64,000 nt of DNA from HRBIN30 sp964534275. GTDB taxonomy: Bacteria; Desulfobacterota; Binatia; HRBIN30. The position numbers were made by a program, and so were the translations under genes. A model generated the notes under the pieces. It was not told where the DNA came from. It saw only the letters and a program-made list of their open reading frames with translations, and did no database searches. Positions 1-7,253 of this stretch are shown here, piece after piece (within the stretch, counting starts at the first letter, position 1; each line of letters begins with the position of its first letter). Where the stretch lies: positions 62,001 through 126,000 of the forward strand of contig CAZHQG010000003.1 of the NCBI GenBank assembly GCA_964534275.1, in the 5' to 3' direction.

Positions 1-618
1 GCTCCAAGGCCGCCACCCGCGAGCACCGAGAACCCCGGGCGCCCGTCGCGAAGATGCGGGTAAAAGGCGATGTCGTTGACGGGGCCCTGTACGCAATCGT
101 AGGCGCAACTGGAGAAGGAAATTTTAAACTTCCGCGGCAACGTGACATTGAGCGGGTGGAAGAGAAAATACTCGTTCAAAGCGAAGACGTAGGGCACGAC
201 GTCGAACGGCTCTCCGTCCAACAGGCCCGAGTGAAAGCAACCGGTGATGTTGCGCACGCTGTCGGCGCAAGCACCACGAGTAGAAATGCCAACCGCGTGC
301 AAGCGCTCGTACATCGGGATCACATTCTCCAGGGCGACCCAATGCAACTGAATGTCTTGCCTCGTGGTGACGTGTAGCACGCCCCGTGCGTACTCTTCGG
401 CAATATCGGCCATCGCCTCAGCTTGCTCAGCAGTGATCACCCCACCCGGCAGCTTGATCCGTTGCATGTGGCTGGTGTGATCGAGCTGGTAGTACAACCC
501 ATAACTGAGTCGAATTGGACGAAATTCGTCGTCGCTTAACTCGCCCCGCCGGTAGCGCTCTACTCTCCCGGCGTGGGCTTGTAACGCTTGCCAGCGTAGT
601 TCTTCTGTTGCACGCATG
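1..618 (-). CDS. Nitrite/sulfite reductase (ferredoxin type), N-terminal part, cut by window edge
   Basis: The frame is open from an ATG at 618 to base 1, giving the first 206 residues; the 3' part lies outside the window. The sequence matches the first ferredoxin-like half-domain of sirohaem nitrite/sulfite reductases: QRIKLPGG near residue 53, then GVLHVTTRQDIQLHW, then RNITGC near residue 125. These enzymes reduce nitrite or sulfite by six electrons in the cytoplasm. GAGGAGAG sits upstream of the chosen ATG. The Cys ligands of the [4Fe-4S]-sirohaem centre would be in the missing part, so nitrite and sulfite cannot be told apart here. The family is clear; the substrate is not. Confidence 0.9.
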
Positions 619-728
619 CGCCTCGCTCTCCTCGGTTCGAATCTCCCAGATCGATTCCCTTTTAGGTCAACAATTGCCAAAAGCGTAGCACGAATCAAGC
701 ACTTGGAACGCGCAGGAACGAACCCATC

Positions 729-1049
729 TCATGGCTTCGGGGCCATGAACACAAGCAGGACCAGCCGTTCCGCACCTGAATTCCGCACGGCGTGTGTGGC
801 TCCCGCAGGGGCAAACACCGCTGTTCCTGGCCCGACCTCCCGTTCCTCCCCGCCGACTTCGAACATGCCCTGACCGCTCACGACGTAATACACCTTGTCG
901 GATCCCGGATGCACGTGACCGGTCTGACTTTGTTGTGGTTCGAGGCCGTAAACATCGCAAAACATCCGTTCTGTTTCGAACAAGTTGGTCTTGCACATTT
1001 TGTCAGCGCGAAATCTGACCGCGCCGAGAACGTTGACAAAGTACTCCAT
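729..1049 (-). CDS. Small single-domain cupin protein
   Basis: This is a cupin beta-barrel of about 106 residues. Metal-binding motif 1 is visible as GHVHPGSDKVYYVVSGQG and motif 2 as PAGATHAVRNSG, so two His plus a third His could hold a metal ion. Stand-alone cupins of this size are often sugar or small-molecule isomerases, dioxygenase-like proteins or sensors; nothing here fixes the substrate. The ATG at 1049 is preferred over the one at 1055 because GGAG lies seven bases before it. The gene is divergent from efp. Confidence 0.8.
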   Translation of the reverse strand: MEYFVNVLGAVRFRADKMCKTNLFETERMFCDVYGLEPQQSQTGHVHPGSDKVYYVVSGQGMFEVGGEEREVGPGTAVFAPAGATHAVRNSGAERLVLLVFMAPKP

Positions 1050-1131
1050 GACCATTCTCCAAATTGCCGCATCGATGTCGCACCGGTGTTGGTTGCGGCT
1101 TAGGGGAGCCGATGCTAGCTAACCAGGCCAG

Positions 1132-1159
1132 CCGGTTCACCTCGACCGGTACTTTTTTT
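1132..1159 (+). other. Hairpin plus T-run in the efp leader
   Basis: CCGGT at 1132-1136 pairs with ACCGG at 1145-1149 and is followed by seven T at 1153-1159, just 20 bases before the efp start. No plus-strand gene lies upstream, so it is either a weak leader terminator (attenuator) or chance. The stem is only five perfect pairs. Confidence 0.25.
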
Positions 1160-1179
1160 GACCTCGGAGTATTCTGACC

Positions 1180-1746
1180 ATGCCACTGATTCCAGCAACC
1201 CAGCTTCGAGCCGGGATGATCATTAAGCATCAGAACGACCTGTATCGTGTGTCGAACGTGGTGCACGTCACGCCCGGGAACTGGCGCGGGATGGTGCAAA
1301 CCAAGATGCGGAACCTGCGCTCAGGAACCCAAATCGAAAACCGTTTCCGTTCGGAAGACCGCGTCGAGCGAGTAACCCTCGAGCAGCACGAAATGGAGTT
1401 TTTGTACGAGTCGGATGGCCTGTATCATTTCATGAACACGGAGTCGTTCGATCAAATTACCTTGGATGCCGAGGCCCTCGGAGACGCGGTGCAATTCCTC
1501 ACCCCGAACTCGCGCGTGCAGGTAGAGTTCTACGAAGGGCAGCCCATTGGAGTGACCCTGCCCAAGACCGTGGATTTACGGGTCGTGGAAACGGAGCCCG
1601 CCCTGAAGGGTGCCACGGTCACCAATGTTCTCAAGCCGGCAAAGCTCGAAACGGGAGCTACAGTGCAAGTTCCGGGATTCATCCAGGTAGGAGACGTCAT
1701 TCGCGTGGACACGGAAACGGGAGAGTACCTGTCCCGCGCAAAGTAG
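1180..1746 (+). CDS. efp: Elongation factor P
   Basis: A 188-residue protein collinear with EF-P over its whole length: KOW-like domain I, then two OB domains ending in VGDVIRVDTETGEYLSRAK, the family's C-terminal signature. EF-P binds between the P and E sites and helps the ribosome form bonds at consecutive prolines. That fits a genome rich in Thr-Pro and poly-Pro proteins such as those nearby. The loop tip that carries the modified Lys34 in E. coli reads PGNWRG here, with Asn34, so EpmA-type lysylation is not expected. GGAG precedes the ATG. The 252 bases after the stop, up to 1998, show no gene or clear terminator. Confidence 0.97.
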   Translation: MPLIPATQLRAGMIIKHQNDLYRVSNVVHVTPGNWRGMVQTKMRNLRSGTQIENRFRSEDRVERVTLEQHEMEFLYESDGLYHFMNTESFDQITLDAEALGDAVQFLTPNSRVQVEFYEGQPIGVTLPKTVDLRVVETEPALKGATVTNVLKPAKLETGATVQVPGFIQVGDVIRVDTETGEYLSRAK

Positions 1747-1998
1747 GCTCCAAAAGGTTCTCACCGGCACCCTCGATTCACTCCTCAATCAATCCCACCG
1801 AGCGAAACGGAAGTAGCTCATTTACGCCACCACCCTATCGCTCCACCGAGCAACGTCCAGCCGGCAACTGTGTGCAGAAGCCGAGCGCGGCTGAAGAGCG
1901 AGCCCGACCACGACTCACCTGATGGAGTCACATCGGACGCGCCGCGGTGCTCCGGAGTGCCCTTCGGCTGGCTCCCACCGCTCTGCTTCGCTGCCCGT

Positions 1999-3327
1999 TC
2001 ACTTCTCCGGGGCGACCTCCTCGAGTTCGCGATTGGCTGTTTCCGGCAAGAACAGCCACACAATCAAGGGAGCGATCGGGAGGGCAATGAGGAGGGCGGT
2101 GATGGCTGCGGTGTGCGTACCCAGATGGCCGTACAACTGCCCTTCGACCCAAAGACCGCACGCTCCACCTATGGTGGTGACTACTTGCCGTACCCCCGAT
2201 GCGGTGGACCGATAGGATGTCGGGAAGAGTTCGGCTCCAAGTGCCGCGAACAGCGGCGAAACAATTTGTAACGAAAGAAGCATGACACCGAAGGCTAGCG
2301 GAACGCCAACGCCAGAAAGGTTGTAAAACCCCGCCACGCCTAGCCCGTTTGCCAACATGGCCCACACGAGCACCCGTTTTCTTCCCCAGCGGTCACCGAG
2401 CCACCCCGCAACGATGTTGCCAACCGGGGCCGTCACGCCCACCGTGAGAAACAACAAAGTGACCTGGCCAGGCGCGTAACCGTGAACTTGTTGGAGGGTC
2501 TTCGAAACGAAAATCAAAGCCGCATCCAGTGTGAAAGCCACAGGAAACAATGCGGCGCACAACGCAACGAGTCGCCCGGGGTACATGCGCACAAGGCGGC
2601 CGACAGGAGCTACGGCTTGGCGCCACGCAGGCTCCTGGGCAACCAACTGCTGCTCCTGGTAGGCAACAAACCGGCGCGTTTCTCGAAGTGAGCGGCGGAA
2701 CCACGCGATGAGCAAAAGGGGCAAGACCCCGAGCGCATACAAAGCACGCCAGCCGTAGGGGAGATAGTCCACTACGGCAAAAATCACCGAGGCCAACCCA
2801 TGACCGAGCGTACCAAATGCTGACAAAACCCCGATTCCCCACCCTCTGTACCGGGCGCGGATCTCCTCGGCGATCACCACGACAGCCAGCATTCCCTCAG
2901 CGACGATGAACATGCGCGCAATGAACTGCAACGCTGCGAACTGAGCGGCGTCGCCCGAAAAGGCTGTGGCGAACGTCGCACCTGTAAACCCCAGGATCGT
3001 GATCAGCAGCAACCGGCGGCGGCCGAGCGAGTCGGCCAACAGTGTGAACAAAACGGCAGGGAGCACTCCGAGGCGGATGATGGCGGTCAGCGCCCCCACT
3101 GCGCGTTCTTCGATGCCCAACCCCTCTTGGATCTGTGGCAGCGCTAATCCGAGAATGGCAACGTCGTAACTATCGATGAAATTGGCCGTACCTAGCACGG
3201 CCACGACTTGCCACTCGTAAGCGGTCAACTGCCGGCGCCCCTCGCGGAGGATTCGCCAAGGGGCTGTCAACGCCGACCACACTAGGTGACGGCTGAAATG
3301 ATCCCAAGCAGGAAGCCGACCGGACAT
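1999..3327 (-). CDS. MFS transporter (sugar-porter / metabolite:H+ symporter-like)
   Basis: A 442-residue polytopic inner-membrane protein with about twelve hydrophobic segments. The loop 2-3 signature of the major facilitator superfamily appears as LLADSLGRRRLLL, and a second copy in the C-terminal half reads GWLGDRWGRKRVLV. The first helix carries Asp residues (NFIDSYD), as in SV2/metabolite:proton symporters. The soluble N-terminus of about 45 residues is a little longer than usual. The substrate cannot be read from the sequence. It stands alone between convergent efp and a divergent secreted-protein gene. Confidence 0.9.
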   Translation of the reverse strand: MSGRLPAWDHFSRHLVWSALTAPWRILREGRRQLTAYEWQVVAVLGTANFIDSYDVAILGLALPQIQEGLGIEERAVGALTAIIRLGVLPAVLFTLLADSLGRRRLLLITILGFTGATFATAFSGDAAQFAALQFIARMFIVAEGMLAVVVIAEEIRARYRGWGIGVLSAFGTLGHGLASVIFAVVDYLPYGWRALYALGVLPLLLIAWFRRSLRETRRFVAYQEQQLVAQEPAWRQAVAPVGRLVRMYPGRLVALCAALFPVAFTLDAALIFVSKTLQQVHGYAPGQVTLLFLTVGVTAPVGNIVAGWLGDRWGRKRVLVWAMLANGLGVAGFYNLSGVGVPLAFGVMLLSLQIVSPLFAALGAELFPTSYRSTASGVRQVVTTIGGACGLWVEGQLYGHLGTHTAAITALLIALPIAPLIVWLFLPETANRELEEVAPEK

Positions 3328-3423
3328 TGGTTCTCGCTCATACTGAAACGCGGGGGTGCGCTCTAGTTGGATCGGTCAAAACCAACGGTTGTCCTGCCAG
3401 AATCTACACGGTACTGTGCGGTC

Positions 3424-4170
3424 GTGCGCTCCGGCCTGTTTACGGCATTCGTTGTGTCGTCGTTCGCCATCAGTGCGTTCGCTCATGGAGGCCGATTGCC
3501 TTTCGCGTTTTGGGGAGGCTTTCCCCGGTCCGTCGTTCCCTGCCAACAAGCGCTGAGCCTGGCTGTCCGGCGATGTGCAACCAGTAAGCTGCGCTTGCAA
3601 CTGCGATGTGCCGCGTCGCCCGAAGCCTGTACACCCGAACATGTCCGCGACCAAAAGCGAGCTATCGAACTCGCGGCACTCGACCTGATCGCTCGCAGTT
3701 GCTCCGATCGCGCTACCGTTCAGCTCGGCTTTTTGGGAGTTCTCGAAGCCCAAGCAGATGCGAGCAACGTTTGCGCAAAGGTCGACCAACAATTGTCCCC
3801 TTTTATTTTACCTCCAGCGATCGAGGAGTCGGCCACAGGGTCCTGCACGACGTTTCTAGCCCACGCCTCTCTCAAGCTGTTGCGCCACGCCAGTTCTATC
3901 TGGCAGCACACGTTCGACCGGATCGCAACACGAAACGTTTCTCCCACGCGGAAGAGCCAAATGCTCGAGCAAGCTCGGCAGCGCATTGCTAGGGCCACGA
4001 ACAAACTCCACCAACTTGCCAACGCACGTTGTCCGGCGGCTTCGATGCAGACAAACTTGCAAACGTTCCTGACCGAGAGTCTGTCAGCTGCTGCACGGGC
4101 AAGTGAGTGCCTCGCTGGAGCAGCGTACGTGCAAGACGCTGTTCACTGCGACCCGCCAGTTTCACCGTAG
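3424..4170 (+). CDS. Secreted Cys-patterned hypothetical protein
   Basis: Unrecognised family. From a GTG at 3424 the product begins VRSGLFTAFVVSSFAISAFA, a good signal peptide with an AFA cleavage site. A TTG at 3367 would only lengthen the n-region. The mature part, about 225 residues, is helical with Cys spaced roughly every 10-40 residues (at least nine), suggesting periplasmic disulfides. A repeated theme of a Cys followed some residues later by a basic helix suggests internal duplication. Its 3' end overlaps the convergent haem/propeller gene by nine bases. Function unknown. Confidence 0.6.
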   Translation: MRSGLFTAFVVSSFAISAFAHGGRLPFAFWGGFPRSVVPCQQALSLAVRRCATSKLRLQLRCAASPEACTPEHVRDQKRAIELAALDLIARSCSDRATVQLGFLGVLEAQADASNVCAKVDQQLSPFILPPAIEESATGSCTTFLAHASLKLLRHASSIWQHTFDRIATRNVSPTRKSQMLEQARQRIARATNKLHQLANARCPAASMQTNLQTFLTESLSAAARASECLAGAAYVQDAVHCDPPVSP

Positions 4171-7100
4171 TAGCGAAGAGAGTCTCGCCACCCGGCGAAC
4201 GCGGTTGTTGAACGTATCGGCAATCCAAAGCGCCCCGTCGGGCCCGAGAGCGGCTCCCACAGGGCGGCTCAAGAGAGCATTGGCGGCACTGCCGCCATCG
4301 CCCCCAAACCCAGCTGTGCCGGCGCCGACAACCGTCACGACCACGCCGTCAGGCCGAACCCAGCGCACCGCGCTGTTGCCCGTATCGACCACCAAAAAGC
4401 CTTGGCCGTCGAGCAACACAATGTCGTACGGACTATCGAACGTAGCGGCGGTCGCCGCGGACCCGTCACCCGAGTATCCTCTGCGTCCCGTGCCCGCCAC
4501 CGTACTGATGATTCCAGAAGTGCTTACCTGCCGGACCACGTGGTTTTTCGTCTCGGTAAAATAGATGTTGCCTTCTGCATCTTCGCGGACCCGGGCAGGT
4601 CCGTTCAGTCGAGCAGCTTTGGCTGGACCGCCGTCGCCGGCGTACCCGGGGACTCCGGTTCCCGCAACCGTATCGATAACCCCCTCGGCATTCACGTATC
4701 GAATCACATGGGCGTCGAGATCAGCAATGTAAAACCCACCTCGGCGGGAAGGAGCGACACCGAACGGCGTGGTCAAGCGGGCCTGGCGGGCCGGCCCACC
4801 ATCACCATCGTTTCCCACCTCTTCCCCACCAGCGGCTACGAAGACGCGACCGTCACGATCTACACGAAACACAGCCGGCACGTGATTTCCCGCAATCAGC
4901 CACTGGCCGCTCCCGTCTAGTTGGACTTCGCTTGCATGGTGCAAGGGCGTGTCGGCCGCGAGCGCGCCTTCCTCCGGGAATGCCTCGATGCCGGTTCCCA
5001 TGACCGTACGCACCGTCCCGTCGAACTCCAGGCGCCGAATCCGCAGGTTGTTTGCATCCACGATCAACGCCCGCCCAAGTTCGTCGAATGCCACTCCCCA
5101 AGGGTAGTAGAGCGAAGTTTGTAGCGCTGGCTTCCCGTCGCCATCGTACAGCGCTTTGCCGGTCCCCACGACGGTACAAATGGTGCCCGCATCCTCGCAG
5201 TTGCCCGTTGCCACCGGGCTCGGCGTGGGCTCGCGCGTAGGTATGGGAGTTGGAGTCCACTCGCTTTCGGCATCGCTGAATGCACCCTCGAGAATCCACG
5301 TTCGGAGCAGATCGATGTCCGCGTCGGACAGGGGCTGACGCCCCAACGGCATCCGCTGGCCGACGCGTGGCGAGGACAACTTTTCCAACAGGAAACTCGC
5401 GTCCGGATTGCCCGGAACGACCTCGCAGCTTCGCAGAGAGCGCGCCCATGCACCTGGGCCAAACATCCCAGCGTAAGAACGCAAATCGTAGTTCGACGAT
5501 GGGAACGGTCCGCCATGACACACTGGGCTCCGACAGCCACTGCGTTCTAGGAGGGGCACAATGTCCCGCAGGTAACTCACCGTCGCACTTGACGGCGGGG
5601 TTCCTTCGGGTGGCGGGCACAACGTGAGATCCACGAATTCCGACCCGATGACCCGGGTTCCGCCATAGGCCACCATGCCCGCGCTGAGTGTGGTGCTGAG
5701 GTCGCCGCCAACAGCCCAAATACCGCCTTCGGGATCCACCCACACGGCGTGAAAGTCGCGCGAAGTATTCAAGGTTGTATCGACGACTTCCCAACCACGC
5801 TCGCCCCGCAAAGAGAGAGACGCTGCAACTCCCACAGCGGCAGCAACAGAACCACGCACGAACACTCCGTTCATCTGCGGTGTGCCCGGCATCGCCCGAT
5901 CGACCATTCGCCCGCCTTCGAGCTCCAGCAACACCCCGTCAGCAAAACCGCCCGAAGCAACCACCAGCGCCTCGTTCCCGTGCACGGTAAACAACGGGCG
6001 ACGCGAGTCGTTCGGAACTAACTGCCAGGCGTTCCCATCGAAGTGCAGCACCGTGCCATTTCGCCCCACGGCATACACGTCGTTCTCAGCTCGTCCCCAC
6101 ACTTTGTACAACGTGGGAACGCCGTTCGGTAACACGTTTGCCAAGTCCACCGCGGACCACACCACCCCGTCGTAGTGCCAGAGGACTCCACCGGCGCTTT
6201 CGTCATCGGGGTTGCCGCCGACCACGTACAAGTTCGCTGCACTCGTTCCCCAAACACCAAAGAGCGTCGCCCGACCGGGTGTGACCAAGCGCGTAAACTG
6301 CCTGGTTTCCAAGTCAAAACGGACAACCAGGCCGCCATCCCCGGCGAGATAGTATGCTCCGTCAATCGGCTCGACGCTAATCCACCACAAGTCGCCTTCG
6401 ACTCCGGCATTCAAACGTCGCCACCGGCGCCCGTCGTAGTGGAGCACGTACGGACCGAAATCGTCTCCATCCGGATCTGCACCAACGGCGTACACATCGT
6501 CGGGCGATGTTCCGGTAACGGACAGCAACGCCGCCGGCAGGCTGCGCAGAACGAACTGCATCTGGCCTCGGGGTGGACCAGCCTCGGTGCACATGAAGTC
6601 GCGCCGCATACATGCTGGCCGAGCGTGACAGCCAATACAGGTTGCCTTTCCGTCGGCGATGATCGTGCCGTCCTTGCTGATGCGCTGCCATTGCCAGTCG
6701 CCCGCTTGCGGGTCGAATCCGGGCGGCTCCTTACGCATCACACTCCAGCGAGCGAGAGAGTCTGGGCGGCAATCTGAGCGCGTGAACTCCTCCTTGACCA
6801 CGACGCTTCCTACCGGAAGCGAAGGAACCTGCTCGCGGTAAGGCTGAGCAGATCCAGGGTCGGTCAGCACCCGAATATAATAACCCTCGTGTTCGGTGCT
6901 GAGCCTACAGTTCCGCACCTCCATGAACGTCTGCGCATAATCAGGGGGCAAGATGCGCTCCACAGGGCAACCGCCCAGCGCATTGTTGACCGCCCGAATA
7001 ATTTCGTCCACCGTCACATCGCCATTGCCATCGAAGTCGGCTTGTGGGCAAACACCGGAGTCGGCCAACTGCAAGGCAATGTTCACAGCCGTCACGATTT

Positions 7101-7221
7101 CCTCGATGGTTACTTGGCCGTCCCGATTGCAGTCGCCCGTGCAAGCGTTGGCTGGAGTTTGCCCAATCACAAACACGGCGCACGTGCTGGCGAGCACATG
7201 CCGCACCCATCTCGCGTTCAT
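4162..7221 (-). CDS. Secreted multidomain protein: dockerin-like pair, P460-like haem domain, propeller, cytochrome c, NHL propeller
   Basis: An exported protein of about 1019 residues. In order: a signal peptide ending in ANA; two EF-hand/dockerin-like repeats (GDCNRDGQVT and DFDGNGDVTVDE, residues 28-85); a cytochrome P460-like domain ending in the haem motif CIGCH (about 195-199); a beta-propeller with repeated W/DVYAVG blades (about 225-540); a small cytochrome c domain with CRSPVCH, a CX4CH site (about 563-569), plus RMPLGRQPLSDADI; a Thr-Pro linker; and a C-terminal NHL propeller (about 675-1019) with GYSGDG-type blades. The ATG at 7221 is preferred over the TTG at 7257 because it follows AGGA and gives a normal signal peptide. 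The role is probably extracytoplasmic redox or substrate binding; the reaction is unknown. Confidence 0.8.
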   Translation of the reverse strand: MNARWVRHVLASTCAVFVIGQTPANACTGDCNRDGQVTIEEIVTAVNIALQLADSGVCPQADFDGNGDVTVDEIIRAVNNALGGCPVERILPPDYAQTFMEVRNCRLSTEHEGYYIRVLTDPGSAQPYREQVPSLPVGSVVVKEEFTRSDCRPDSLARWSVMRKEPPGFDPQAGDWQWQRISKDGTIIADGKATCIGCHARPACMRRDFMCTEAGPPRGQMQFVLRSLPAALLSVTGTSPDDVYAVGADPDGDDFGPYVLHYDGRRWRRLNAGVEGDLWWISVEPIDGAYYLAGDGGLVVRFDLETRQFTRLVTPGRATLFGVWGTSAANLYVVGGNPDDESAGGVLWHYDGVVWSAVDLANVLPNGVPTLYKVWGRAENDVYAVGRNGTVLHFDGNAWQLVPNDSRRPLFTVHGNEALVVASGGFADGVLLELEGGRMVDRAMPGTPQMNGVFVRGSVAAAVGVAASLSLRGERGWEVVDTTLNTSRDFHAVWVDPEGGIWAVGGDLSTTLSAGMVAYGGTRVIGSEFVDLTLCPPPEGTPPSSATVSYLRDIVPLLERSGCRSPVCHGGPFPSSNYDLRSYAGMFGPGAWARSLRSCEVVPGNPDASFLLEKLSSPRVGQRMPLGRQPLSDADIDLLRTWILEGAFSDAESEWTPTPIPTREPTPSPVATGNCEDAGTICTVVGTGKALYDGDGKPALQTSLYYPWGVAFDELGRALIVDANNLRIRRLEFDGTVRTVMGTGIEAFPEEGALAADTPLHHASEVQLDGSGQWLIAGNHVPAVFRVDRDGRVFVAAGGEEVGNDGDGGPARQARLTTPFGVAPSRRGGFYIADLDAHVIRYVNAEGVIDTVAGTGVPGYAGDGGPAKAARLNGPARVREDAEGNIYFTETKNHVVRQVSTSGIISTVAGTGRRGYSGDGSAATAATFDSPYDIVLLDGQGFLVVDTGNSAVRWVRPDGVVVTVVGAGTAGFGGDGGSAANALLSRPVGAALGPDGALWIADTFNNRVRRVARLSSLLR

Positions 7222-7253
7222 CCAGCGTGTTCCTAGGCGCACAAAACCACCGC

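Noticed and set aside
628..650. tRNA T-arm-like GGTTCGAATC
   Set aside because: The flanking bases do not pair as a T-stem and there is no D- or anticodon arm nearby.
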